This document shows positions 24,223-35,480 of a DNA stretch of 64,000 bases, piece by piece. A model generated the notes under the pieces. That model was not told the DNA's origin. It was given only the letters and a program-made list of their open reading frames with translations, and searched no databases. A program made the position numbers and the translations under genes. The stretch's first letter is position 1, and every line of letters starts with the position of its first letter. This DNA comes from Phyllostachys edulis. Its lineage: Eukaryota; Streptophyta; Magnoliopsida; Poales; Poaceae. The stretch lies in NCBI GenBank assembly GCA_036346405.1, contig CM070562.1, positions 63,454,195 to 63,518,194 of the forward strand, written 5' to 3'.

Positions 24223-26337
24223 TGTAGTATCTCGTTTCACTTTACAGAGGAGAATTGTTTTAGAGAATGGATTTAACAAGAGTTTGGAGGGTTTTTTTTT
24301 TGCTTAAACTCGAAAACCTAGGCCATGGGCTTTCAGCCCATGACATTTGGTCTTTAGTGAGCCAGCCCAAGAGAGGAAGGGGCAGCCAAACCCTAGCCTT
24401 GGGGTTCCCCATTGCGCCTACCCCTCCCCATTTTCTTTCCAACCGCCACCCCTTAGTCCCCTTTTTGCCCTTTCCGCCCAAACAGTATCCCTGTTGTCTA
24501 GTGTGTTGCCAGCCAGAAGCAAAGGGAAGAGAAGGAGAAGAGGGAAGGGAAGGAGAAGAGGGAGAAAGAAGGAACGGAGGAAGAAAAGGGAGGAGTTTCG
24601 CTGGGATCTCGCGTTCGTCATCTTGATCTCCAAGTGTGACGATTCTAATACTTCTTTTCTGCTTAGCATTCAGTAGAACCTGTTTGGTTGATTGGTAGAA
24701 TCTGTTTGATAGATCGGTAATCTGCCAGTTCTGTTGCACTGCAATTTTAGGCACTGTAGCTGCAAAATTTGGGAATTTCGTTTCGTAGAGGATTGTAGGT
24801 CTCTGTTTTTTATTTCCGTAGAGTGCTCGATCACGTAATTTGGATAAATGGTTAGGGAGTTATGCCTCTTAGATATCTGCTGTGCGAATTTAGGTTGTCT
24901 CCTGTAGCAAATTTCGAAAAGGGGAATTTAGGGTTCCTTAATACGAGAATCTGTTAATACTCATAACTACAGAGTTGTAGGTAATTTTAAGTACATGTTC
25001 TCAGTTGTAAGGTTTGGTAGTTTTGGTGTCGTAAATATTAAGTTATACTTTTTTAAAGCTAGTTCTCATCAGTTCGTCAGGTTCTGGTAGAGCGCATAAT
25101 TTTGAAGATTAGAATTATAATATGGGTTAATTCAGGGTTTTGATCTGCACAAACAAGGTACATAACTTATTAAGGATTCCAGAGAGTCCAAGAACACGAT
25201 TTTTCGATGGGTAGAATAGAAGTTATGATTTTTGAAAAACTGTAGTCTAGAACCTAGTTGCTATTGGAAGCAGTCGTGGGAAATCTTTGATTTGACAAAG
25301 TTAATGGCAGCATAAAATGTTTACCATTACTAGATTATGGTAGATAATTTTCTATGGATTCTGAAAAGTACTAGATCATTATTTTTGCATGTATACATTA
25401 AAAAGTATGAAATTATTAAGTCGGTAGTACCGAAGATGACAGATCTGTCTTTAGGTTTAAAAACGGGGGTTTAGAAAAATTAATCTAAACTTTTGATCAC
25501 CTAAGAAATTGTTGGTATTTGTGTATAGATTCCATAATGATATGATTTAATATTTTTTGATGTGGGAGTTGAAAGTTTGGTAGTTTTAATGCCAGGATAG
25601 AATTGTGGAATTTGAGAGCAGGTAGGGGCGTTGTATATTAAGCGCTGATTTGTTTTGCCAAGGCTTGTATTGAGTGGGGTATTTATTGTAGGTGGAGTGG
25701 CTTTGGGTTTGGTATCACCCTCACTCTATTATGATTTGTCGCAACTCGAAAGACAAGTACATTTTAGAGTGATATTGGATGTTTGGCAATATCCTTTGAT
25801 TCGATGAATACTTATTAAGATTATTCATGTGAAGAATGTTTAGTTCGTATTGCTTATATGTTCTCGATAATGTGATGATCATCATGAAAAAAAAATGTCG
25901 ATTGTCCATTTCATTGCATATCAAGCCCCCACGAGTAATTTTACCTTAACATGATGGTTTATTCATTTAAGTCATGATGGAACACATCACACACTCCAAT
26001 ATTTGATCACTTGTCATGAGGAATTTTACCTTAACATGATGGTTTCATTTTTAAGTCATGATGGATATGGATTAATTCTAGATGATGGTTTAGAACTTGT
26101 TTGTTCATATCTTAGATTTTAATCGATTGGTTTTGCTCCAATTTTGGATTTCTATCTTACTATACTTCTAGAGGTTAACTTTGTATGTCGGTTATGTCCT
26201 TATTCTTATGTTATTGTGACCTGTGGATGGGTTTAATATTAAACTGCTTGTGGTAATTTTATTGTTAATGGAGATAAATCTTTTTGTTAGGGTAGTTTAG
26301 TGGCATTCCAGGCTCAGTGTTGGGTTGGGGTGTTACA
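24223..26337 (+). repeat. 3' LTR of R1 (2115 bp)
   Basis: It is homologous to 3449-5955 along its length except for a gap corresponding to about 5157-5600. At the gap, 25936-25978 is a stray copy of the segment that also occurs in place at 26023-26065 (AATTTTACCTTAACATGATG), that is, filler DNA copied from about 90 bp away. It ends GGGTGTTACA and is followed by the CTTGC duplication. The long ORFs at 24260-24754 on both strands come from the purine/pyrimidine-rich part and are not genes. Confidence 0.9.
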
Positions 26338-26694
26338 CTTGCGTCGGCTAGGTCGGTTCGGGTGCACCGTGCAGCTGTAAAGCCACGGAGACCTGGCTGC
26401 TCTCACCGCGTGAAGGCCTACCACCACTTAGGTCGAAATCGTAGTCCCCCCAAGAGTGACTCCTCGTGCGAGACCAGCTCCTCCTAAAGGGGTGCGTGAT
26501 CTGTGAAACAGTTAGTTAAGCATGTAAACATGGCGGACATACCGAGTTAATACGTTCTGCATGCGTGTAAACAAGATAGACATACCTAGGTGCGCGAAGG
26601 TAGCGGACCACTCTACGTACACATGTTGTGTGTACGGGTGGTACTCAGGACCTGCCAGAGAAAATTGCTATTAGTAACTACTGCAGTTTGAAAC
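26338..26694 (-). pseudogene. PMD transposon gene, piece 2
   Basis: This block lies between the right end of R1 and the solo LTR that starts at 26695. It begins with one CTTGC copy and ends with one GAAAC copy, so it joins 3448 on one side and 31391 on the other once the insertions are removed. It contains TGTAAACANG-type repeats near 26525 and 26570 that resemble intron or UTR text. It would belong to the 3' half of the PMD gene read on the minus strand. No protein motif is clear within it. Confidence 0.45.
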
Positions 26695-27931
26695 TGTAAC
26701 GTCCCGTTTGTCCTGAGTTTTTGAAAATTTTCAAAATAAAAAGAACCATTTGGTTTTGCTGAAGTTTCAAAGCTTAACTTGAGATTTTCAGAAATTGAGG
26801 TGTTTAAAATGACTAAGCTAAACTTCAACTAATCTAAAGTTGGTTCCCTTTGCGTTTGCTTGGTCTCTGGTGTTGTTCCCCTTCTTCTTGTTTGTTTGGA
26901 CCTTCCCTTTTCCTTTGGAATTCCTCTCTGTCCAGATCTCCTCTTTCGTTTGGATCTGAAGGTCCAGACCTCCTCTTAATCTCTCTGGACCTCCCCTTGT
27001 GCCTTTTGCTTGGACTTTCCTTTAGTCCAGACCTCCTTCAGACCTCTTTGTTGGTTTGAATCTCTTCAGACCTCTTTGTTGGTTTGAATCTCTTTTGGGG
27101 TTTAGACCTCCTTTTTGATCTAAACCCACCTTCCCCGTTTAGACCTCCCTCTCCGTTTGAACCTTCCCTTGGTTTTGACCTCCCCCTTTGGGTCACGACT
27201 ACCCCCGAGGTATTCCAAGCTCAGTTGTGTGTTTCAAACATCATTGAACTTTGAAATTCTAAATTCGGGTTGATTTTCCCTTTTTCTCGGACCTCCTCGT
27301 GTTCATTTGAACCTCCCTGTGTCTCTTTGGACCTCCCTGTGTCCTTTTGGACCTCCCTGGGTTCGTTAGGACCTCCTTGGCCCTTCCATCTTGACCGTCA
27401 GGACCTCCTCAGGTTCATCCTGACCGCCAAGACCTCATTTGATCTCAATCTTGACCATTGAGACTTTCTCTATGTTGGTCTTGACCGTCGAGATCTCCCT
27501 TTGCTTTATCTTAACCGTCAGGATCTCCCTTGTGTTTATCCTGACCGTTGAGATCTCCCTTTGCTTTATCTTAACCGTCGGGATCTCCCTTGTGTTTATC
27601 CTGACCGTTGAGATCTCCCTTTGCTTCCTCTTGACCGTTGGGATCTCTCTTGTGTTGATCTTGACCGTCAGGACCTCCCCCTTGTTTGGATCGGAGGGTC
27701 CAGACCTCTCTTTTGTTTGGACCTCACCGCCCGTCTGTCTTTTCCTCTTTCCTCGCGTGAGCGCGCTCAGTTCGAGTCACCCGATCGAGTTTGGACGGCC
27801 CGGTTGGGAGTGAAGCGCTTGGTGGTCCAAACGTTCATATCCCTCTTGGACCGCCTGATACAAATCGAACGGCCCCGCTTCGCCACACTTTGTTTTGTGC
27901 CTCAGGACCCCCTCGTCCTCAGGATCTTTTT

Positions 27932-29176
27932 GGTCTTTTTGCAAAGACCACCCTTACGGTCTTTTTGCAAAGACCACTCTCCTGGTCATGACCACCCCAT
28001 GTGGTCAGGACCACCCTCTTGGTCACGACCTCCCTTTGAGGCCGCGACCTCCTTTTTTGTCATCTTGCCGAGACCTCCCGTGGGTCACGACCTCCCCTTC
28101 GACCTCCTCCCTTGAGACTCTTTGTCCTCGGGACCTCCCCGTGGTCTTTTTGCAAAGACCACCCTTGCGGTCAGACCTCCCCTTGAGGTCATGACCTCTG
28201 GTCTTTCTGCAAAGATCATCTTTGCAGTTGAGACCACCCTTGATGGTCACGAACTCCTTCCCTGGTCACGACCTCCCCTTTGGTCGCGATCACCCCCCCC
28301 CCTTTGACTGAACTGTTTCCCCAGTTTGACTAGCTCCGTATGTCAGTCCTGCTCACTTACATTTCTCCGCCACATAAGTCCCTTGTGCGTTTAATGTCGG
28401 TTGAGTCACATTACGGTCACTTACGTGGTCACTTGCGTGGCACCTTAATCTCCCTCCTTGTTCCCTTCTTTTACAGCACATCCTGTTCTGGCTATCCTCC
28501 ACCAGATCGGTCGTGACACTTGCCCTGACTCCTACCTACCTTTGACCCGTTTTCCTTTGAGTCTCTCTGTGGCTCTCTCTTTCTCTCTCTTTCATCTCCG
28601 GCTATAAAAATAGCCTAAATGAGCCTCCTTTCGTTATTCCTAGCAAACTCTGCCTAGTTTTCTCCGTGCCGGAAGCTTTGCCAAGGAACCCTTTGAAGCG
28701 GCGTCGTCGCCTCCTCGTCATCAAGGGTCTCTCGGAGCCTCTGCGACGACCTCTCCGTCACCTCCAGCTGGTTGTCGTCCAGCCACCGGGTCAGCTCCTT
28801 CATCTTGTCCTGTCCTCGAGCTAGTTCTCAACCTTGGTGAGTTTCTTGGTGCCTATCTTTTCTTGTTCATACGACCACACCGTGTGATCGTATTCTTCTC
28901 ACTACTACGTTACGTGGTCGTGTTCTTTTTGCGACCACGTGGAATAGTCGTGTCTTCCTCAGGACCTCCCCCTCGGGATCCCCTCAGGATCTCCTTTGGC
29001 AAAGACCACCTTCATGGTCTTTGTCGGCTCTTTTGCAAAGACCACCCTGGTGGTCCTAGCTGGTCTTTTTGCAAAGACCACCCTCCCGCTCATGGCCGCC
29101 TCCTGGTCTTTTTGCAAAGACCACCCTCTTGGCCATGATCGCCTCTCAGCCATGTCTTGGTCTTTTTGGAAAGACC
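27932..29176. repeat. Array of 18-bp hairpins GGTCTTTTTGCAAAGACC
   Basis: Perfect or near-perfect inverted repeats (7-bp arms GGTCTTT/AAAGACC, loop TTGC) occur at 27932-27949, 27958-27975, 28143-28160, 28200-28217 (two changes), 29062-29079, 29105-29122 and 29159-29176 (one change). A split form lies at 28997-29047. Most are followed directly by ACC or CACC. They sit on both sides of the LTR TATA box (28603), so the later ones would be in the transcribed leader. Confidence 0.95.
28603..28614 (+). promoter_or_regulatory. TATA box of the 4.7-kb solo LTR
   Basis: CTATAAAAATAG follows a CT-rich stretch (28555-28595) and precedes a leader-like segment. Its position corresponds to the TATAAAG of the related minus-strand LTR and the CTATAAAGG at 46625 in the third solo LTR. 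Confidence 0.6.
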
Positions 29177-31390
29177 ACCCTCTTTCGAGTTGGACCTCTT
29201 CTCTCGCTGAGAACTCTTGCTTTCCTAGTTTTTGGTTGAGATTTGCTTAAGTTCTTTTGAGTCTTTTAAGTTCTTTTGTCGAGAGTTGTCTTGTTTATTT
29301 GATTTCTTTGCGAACGTGTAGATTCTAGTTTCGCGGAAGAACTCGAGGATCCAGCAACCTTCTCTGAAGCCCAGCAATTTGCCACCGAAGGCAAGTCGTG
29401 GACCTTTGATCATCTTGAACCCATTTTTACAAAAATATTTTGATTTGATATAAATTGCATTGCTAGTTGTATAAAAATGGTTTTGGGCTTAGTTAATTAC
29501 CTACTTGTTTTTGTACCTCCTTGATTACTTTGCAATCAACATGTTGACATGTTCCCTTTTTAAAGCTGTAGCATGGGTATTCTTAGTTGGACATTCTTGT
29601 TTACCAACATGGGTATTGTGTTTGCTTAGCCATGCTTAGTATACGTCGTTCTCACCATGAATCATCACTATTAGATTACCCCCAGCGCACCAGTTGTGGC
29701 TTGTGTAGTAGCGGCCGGTGTAGCTGATTAAAATGAAGTGTGGCCCTGTGTGAGGCCACGACATTTGTTGTCACTTTAACTAAAACTTTGTTGTGCCAAG
29801 GACTGGGTGGTCCTTTGGCTGGGTTGAACCCAACAATGTTAAACTTGCTTAATGAACTATGGAACCGTGGCTTTGCCACCTCTGTTAATTGTTGTTGTGC
29901 TAGGACTGGGTGGTCCAGTGGCCGGTAAGAACCTCAAAACTGTTTTATGCTTGGGCGAGAAGGCATGAAGTGAGTAGTGGGTGCTCCGGGGTTGGTGCTC
30001 TGGAGTCACACTAGGCTGTGGACAGTCTCGCTTGAGCAACAACTAAGGACTTAACCTTGTGAGCCATTGATCTGGGCAATGCCACGCAACCACATGTCCA
30101 TTATGGGGTGGACTGGGTGTAATAATTAGGGATGTTCTGATTCGGTTCTATTATGGTTGAGAATGGCGCAAGAGGGGGCTTGATTTAGGCGAATCCTTAG
30201 CGAGTAGAACTGAGTCAGAACGGACCTTTGTAAAAGCCCGGTGGTAGTCTCTACTTGATTCACATGTCCAAGGTAACGTGTGAAATATCAAGTGACTGCC
30301 TCTTGTGGGTAAAGTTGTGCACCTCTGCAGAGTAAATCTATTCGAATAGCCGCGTCCTCGGTTATGGACACGCCTGGAGATTTCAAGCGAGGGGTAGGCT
30401 TTTTCTAAAATTGTGGGCCACGGTTGGATTATGGATATCGGCGAGTGCTCTAGATGGCTCCAACGTACTCATGATGTCCGCGGTGGGCCGTGGAGGTCTT
30501 GCAAACTCTAGAGTGGTCCAGGGTGCTCCAGGGTGGGTGTGCTGGAGAGATCTTGGAGCTCTTGGGTGGTCTTGGGCTCAGGAGTGGGTGCTCCAGAGTG
30601 GTCGTGGGTGTGACCAGGTCCTCGGGAGTGGTCTTGGGAGTGAGCTGGTGCTCACGACCTCCTTTGAAAAAACAAGTGTACTTATGTATATCTCTTTTAA
30701 CTTGAGCTTTGCAATCTACTTATGATATTCACTGTCAAATATTGCTTTATGCAAATTAACCCTATAGCTCTCAATTGTCAAGCCGTGCATAAATATTAAT
30801 TGCATACATTTTCCCCACGGCTTGCTGAGTACATTCAAAGTACTCATGGCTTGTGCCCTCTGTTTTAATCAACAGAGGAAGGAGATCCAAGATGTCTTGC
30901 GCTCTTTGAAGGGGAGCTCTTTTGAAGACCTTGCGCATAAGGGACGTCCTCCACTCGGTAGCTTGTGGGCTTGCCGAATGGCCTTCACGTGTTTTTGTTT
31001 CCGCTGCAGGTTTTCCTTTTGTAGTTAGCCATGCGTGGCACCTCTGTAAACAAGCTTGACCATAAGGTCTTTTGTTAATAAAATTAATTTGTCTGCTTCA
31101 TCTTTGAGTTTGTTGTATGGTTGTTATGTCACCAATGTAAGTTTGTGCTAGCTAGTTTCTGATCCAGGGACCAGCTCATGGTGCACAGAGGTTGGGACCT
31201 TTGGGCGGTCTTGGAGGACCTCTGGGTGGACCTTCGAGTCCTCCTGGGGAGGTCCTGGAGACCTCCCGGTGGTCCTGGGAGACCTCCTCGGGTGGTCTTG
31301 GAGGACCTCCCAGGCCTCCAGGTGGTCCTGTCGGACCCCCTGGGAGGTCCTGGGAGTTATCTCCAGGAGCTCCCGAGACAGGTCTTCACA

Positions 31391-33094
31391 GAAACAAGCA
31401 ACCAGACATGAGTTTGTCATGTTGACCTACGAACTGTGCTGGGGTACTCCCAACACGGTGCCACAAGGACCCGCCCGCCACGTCCGGGTGAGGAGCCGCT
31501 CGACGTGTCACACAGTGGCTCACCCCCCGTCCACGCACAGGTGGGTCCTCCACCTACCTCGGTCTACGACCGGACGCCAGCTCGATGCCTCGCCTCGTGT
31601 TACCCATGGACCTTCGGTGTCACTAGTTGCCCCCAAGGTGTTGGGACCTCTTGTCGCAGACCAAACTAATGCATCACCCGGTGTGCGTGGTACTCCTCCA
31701 CGAAGACGTCATGAACCAAGCACCTCCGCGTGTACCAATACTCGTGGTCTCGCGTGCGAAGGCTCGATAGGCCTCGGGTGCACATACGTACACCCTATCG
31801 GGAGTGTATAGTGTCCAGATGACGTGGTCATCCGTCAACTCATCGAACATCACAACATAGTCCGGATAGGACGCGTGCGTAGTGATCGGAGTGAAGGTGA
31901 CCTATCCAACAGAACAACGGAAACTTAGCACAAGAAATTTAATTACATTACGGAAAATAATAGAAGTTCAAAAATCTTACCCGTCAGCGACACCACACCG
32001 TACCCATGGTTGGCCAGTCTACGTCGTCATCCTCAGCATACATGGTGACTGCGTAGATGCCCAGGTCCAGCTGTGGTCGTCCAATCTAGAAACTCTCGAA
32101 GGACCACAGCTGAAGAAGCAGTAGGCATCCGAAGAGGACAGAGCTATCCTGAATCTGGTGGCACGCATCACACAGTCTGCAGTACATCACGCACACCACC
32201 ACCAGGCCCCAGACGTAGGGCTGGATGTCCTGCAACTCCAGTCCACCAGCTCGTGTGCGTACCGGATGTAGTGTTTGTCGACGCTGTCACTGTGAGACCC
32301 TAGGAACATCACCCACCTGAACAACCACAGCAAGTAGACCACAAAGTGTCCCCTCACTGTGTGCTTGAGTGCATCCTCTGCCATACGCTCTAGCTGCAAG
32401 AAGATAGATACACATCAGCAAGTTGCACAAATCAATTGATACGGGAGGACAAGAGTTATGAAGACTTACATAGAACTGGCAGATCCACTTCAGCGTCAGC
32501 CCGTGCATGCTGTTAAACTCCCTGTAGCCACTGTCGGATGGTAGAGCCCCCTAGAACCTCGCTAGGAACTCCATGTGGCACGTGGCTGGGATGTCGTGCT
32601 CCGCCAGGGGAAGCCCTCTTTGGGCAACCTAGCTAGGAAGGTCATGTCCTGAAGCGTCGGTGCCATCTCCCTACACGGGAGGTGAAACATATGCGTCTCC
32701 AGCCTCAATCGATCAACTAGCACCATCAGGAGGCACCGACCGTACGGAAAGTGCCTGGACGTACGACCACCACCCACATGGTCCTGGTCGTCCTCCCACA
32801 TCGCCTCAACCATCCTCCCTAGTGGAAGGAGGCCTACCGCCTTCAAACTGCATCGAAAAGATTGAGAAAAAAATGTTAGTCCACCCAAAGTAATTAGGCT
32901 GCAATTGAGTACACGAATGTTGCAACTGCACGTACCTCAAAACCCAACGTGGGTCCACCCTCCACGCCCTCATGAGCGTGCACAGCCGTAGCGCGCCAAG
33001 CTCAATCGCGGCCTCACCCTCTTGGGGGAGGATGGTACTGAGGTGGCTGCGATGATGCACGTTAATGACTGGGTCAAGCAACTCGTATGGCCAC
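31391..33094 (-). pseudogene. Plant-mobile-domain (PMD) gene, piece 3, N-terminal part
   Basis: On the minus strand exon text runs from about 33085: PYELLDPVINVHHRSHLS, then VDPRWVLR. A splice-like intron 32848-32935 (GTACGT...GATGCAG) follows, then TFHLPCREMAPTLQDMTFL at about 32700-32640. 'THTFHLP-GEM-PTLQDV--L-GLP' is the hallmark of the PMD family, which includes MAIN/MAIL1 and many transposon-borne relatives annotated as 'phosphatase 7 long form homolog'. The cellular PMD proteins act in nuclear gene silencing; what the transposon copies do is not known. Frameshifts interrupt the rest (31391-32560). It resembles the PMD gene inside the MULE at 37975-50159 and is probably from a related MULE. 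Confidence 0.65.
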
Positions 33095-34329
33095 TGCGAT
33101 GATGGAAGAGGAAGCCGAGGGGATTGCCGTGACGCGGTTGGCGTGGAGAATGGATGACCGGAGAGGGACCTTGAGGGAGGAAGTGGCTTGCTGTTTTGGA
33201 GAACAAGAAATGGAGCTCACTACTGCTTACTTTGGTTGGAGAAATGGTGGAGAGGAAAAGAGAAGAAAGGGAGGAGGGGAGGAACAGGAGAGGAGGTAGG
33301 GGAGCTGTTGGCTTTAAATAGAAGGAGGGGAGGAAGGAGGAGCAAAGCAAGGGGAGCACGGGAGCCGGCAGACAAGACAGGCGGTGCTGGCGTGGGGACG
33401 TCTTGTGGCATGGGGAAGGGATGGGCGGCATGGGACAGGGGCTTGGGGGGATGGAGGAGCGACGTGGGAGGGGAGGCAGCAGGGCATGGTGCAAGGGGAT
33501 GGGCTTGGGCAGCCGGGTCAAAGGGGGCAGGGAATAGGCAGCAAGAGAAAGATGTAGCAGGAAGCTACGAGAAGAAGAAAGGAGGCAAGACAAAAGAAAA
33601 AGGGGGGAAATTCAAAGAAAATTCAGAAAATTAAATTAAATACGAAAATTTTAGAAAATACTTTGGAACTGAATAGATTAAATAAAATAATTTTAGATTT
33701 TGTTGAAGTTTATTTTAGCTATTTAAAATGTTTTTCATTCAAAATTCGATTCAAGCTTTAAATTGAGCCGATAAAATCCAAACGATTGTTTTCATCTTTA
33801 AAGCTTCAAAAGAAATCCCAATTTAAATTAAATTTTAAAAAAAATAAAATAATTTTTGAAAAAGCAAAAAAGAAATAAAACAGACCGGGTTGCAAGAAAC
33901 AACAAAGACTTGAATAGAATCCAAGAAAACCCAAAAAATACAATAAACTCGTTTTAGAATTTAATTAATGTTTGATTTCGTCAATTAAATTGTTTTTATT
34001 TTTGGAAGTTTCACTTTAAGCTTTAATTACTTCAATAAAATTCAAATGGTTTGTTTTATTTCTAAAGCTTTAAAAGAATTTTGCGACATTCGAGAAAACT
34101 GAAAAGAAATAAAAAGAACTCAAAGGAAATAACAAGGTCTTAAAAAATCCAAGATAAAACTAGAAATTCAAATAAAATAATTTTTTTTATTTAGTTGAAG
34201 TTTGATTTACTCACATTAAATTGTTTTTAATTTACTAAATTTCAAGTTAAGCTTTAACAATTTGATAAAATCGAATGGTTATTTTTATTTTGAAAATTTT
34301 CAAAAACTTACAAAATTTGGGATGTTACA
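33095..34329 (-). mobile_element. Gypsy-type LTR, minus orientation (LTR-2), mismatched flanks
   Basis: On the minus strand it starts TGTAACATCCCAAATTTTG at 34329 and ends CATCATCGCA at 33095. The AT-rich U3 (33600-34329), TATA-like TATTTAAA (minus, 33313-33320) and G-rich R/U5 match LTR-1 at 1-1081. The flanking pentamers differ (GCCAC left, CACAC right), and the two sides belong to different sequences: PMD gene on the left, peptide-gene promoter on the right. It is therefore not a simple solo LTR. The 207-residue proline/serine-rich ORF at 32970-33593 crosses the PMD boundary in a different frame and is an artefact of the G/A-rich strand. Confidence 0.6.
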
Positions 34330-34334
34330 CACAC

Positions 34335-34427
34335 CAGTGGTAGCCTTCACGTGGTTTTGTGAACACGGCCTTGTATCGTGGTGACCTTGTGGTCTTGTGT
34401 GCTGTGAACTTGTGATGTGAGGTGTGT
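34335..34427 (-). pseudogene. 5' leader copy of the secreted-peptide gene, coding part lost
   Basis: The segment is nearly identical to 50555-50647, the 5' leader just upstream of the start codon of the peptide gene at 50301-50552. Homology stops within a few bases of the start codon, where LTR-2 begins, so the coding part was deleted. It ends at the TGT target of the CACTA element. The rest of the promoter resumes at 37725. Confidence 0.85.
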
Positions 34428-34879
34428 GACTACTAGATAAACACCCCTTTACCAACGTATACGTTGCAACGCTGTGTACATACGTTGCAAAGTAATATTA
34501 CGGCTACGCATAATATGCGTTGCAAAATATATTCATCATAAATCATTTGGATGACTACAGATAACATATGTTATGAAGTAATATTATAGCCACGGGTGCC
34601 GATCCAGTGCTATGCACGAGCTTAGACCCAATTCTGGTTCAATTGAAATTGAATATTTTGTTTAACTCCCAAAACTACTTTCATCTCCCTCCAATCATTC
34701 CCTAAATATTTTGTGCAACTCTCAAAACTATTTTCATCTTCCTCCAATCATTCCCTCCATTTTTTTCTCACATCTTTTTTATCCCACCATTTTCTCTCCC
34801 GATCCCACTAATTTTTTGGCAACCGCCTCTCATGACTTCTCTTTATTCTTTGTAGTGCGCCCTTCATTGCGCCCCAATT

Positions 34880-35480
34880 CCCCGAGCCCATCTGGTGTGC
34901 CCCGCCGCTAGCTAGCCCTCGGAGGATAGCCATCTTGGCGGCCATGGCGCCTTGGCGCCGGGGGCGCCGAGATCCGGCGAGGCGGTGGCCCTGCAGCGGC
35001 GTGGCGGCGGCGAGGTGGTCGCGGCGCGCTGCAGCCCACGGAGGACTCGGGCGGCGCGCTTGGGGTCATCGACTACACGCGAGGTTTTGTTCAGTTTGTT
35101 TGGGTTTGTTTACCTTGTTTACGGAAGAGAATTCTTGCGGGTTAATCCTACAAAATCTTGGGAGTCACAGAGTGCCCCTCACGCGTCGAATCGACCATCC
35201 GGCGGTGAGGGTGAGTCGCCATGGGGCGGTGGCGATGGCGGCGGCGGTGGGCGCGCCATGGTGCTCTACCGTCTTGAGCGGTGGCTAGCCCGCGAGACGC
35301 CGCCGAGGCGGCGAAGGCGTGATGATACGGCGGCAAGGCCCGCTGGCGGCGTGGATCGGCGGTGGGCACGCCATGAGACGCAGCTGCGGTTCACCTACTC
35401 GAGACGCCGGGAAGTGGCCCATCGGGGACCTCGCCGGGATCAAATACCTTATCGCCGCCGGTGAGAGGGCTCGTCTTGTG
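34880..35480 (+). pseudogene. Probable captured host gene fragment inside CACTA
   Basis: This 0.6-kb block is much richer in G/C than the rest of the element and looks like the 5' end of a grass gene. It has ATG codons at 34944 and 34953, splice-donor-like GAG|GTTTTG near 35082, and a second exon-like segment ending DLAGIKYLIAAG|GTGAGAG at about 35463. Two long overlapping frames exist; neither has a domain I recognise. The open frames may simply reflect base composition. I could not name the parent gene. Confidence 0.4.

Larger units (their letters stand above)
3449..26337 (+). mobile_element. 22.9-kb Ty3/gypsy LTR retrotransposon with nested insertions (R1)
   Basis: Both ends are complete. 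The 5' LTR starts TGTAATACCCCG at 3449, the 3' LTR ends GTGTTACA at 26337, and the 5-bp target CTTGC is duplicated at 3444-3448 and 26338-26342. A primer-binding site follows the 5' LTR and a purine tract precedes the 3' LTR, giving plus orientation. The interior (5956-24222) keeps only scraps of its own gag and pol. It has been filled by a minus-strand solo LTR (7083-12559) and a minus-strand Tat-type element (about 12565-22205). The pol end at 24054-24137 resembles the C-terminal tail of gypsy/chromovirus integrases. The element interrupts the PMD gene pieces and so is younger than them. Confidence 0.92.
26695..31390 (+). mobile_element. 4.7-kb solo LTR with GACCTCC and hairpin arrays
   Basis: It starts TGTAACGTCCCG at 26695 and ends GGTCTTCACA at 31390. 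The target GAAAC is duplicated at 26690-26694 and 31391-31395. The ends match those of the solo LTR at 7083-12559 (TGTAAC...GTCT-CACA), and a conserved ATTCGAATAGCCGCG block lies at 30338-30352. A TATA box (CTATAAAAATAG) is at 28603-28614. U3 is dense in GACCTCC (26925-28290). Eight near-identical 18-bp hairpins flank the TATA box. A third motif, GGGTGCTCCAGRGTGGTC-like, repeats at 30490-30660, and GGAGGTCCT/AGGACCTCC words fill 31190-31370. No internal domain is present, so this is a solo LTR. Confidence 0.9.

Noticed and set aside
24260..24754. A 164-codon ORF present in the 3' LTR and, in part, in the 5' LTR
   Set aside because: It reads through the purine/pyrimidine tract of an LTR; the two LTR copies do not conserve the frame.
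27439..27813. A 124-codon frame with strongly repeated hydrophobic units
   Set aside because: It is the translation of the LTR's GACCTCC-type repeats; other frames and the other strand are equally open, and there is no promoter or family support.
32970..33593. A 207-codon Pro/Ser/Leu-rich minus-strand frame
   Set aside because: It arises from the purine-rich R/U5 of LTR-2 and crosses into the PMD gene in a different frame; no domain.
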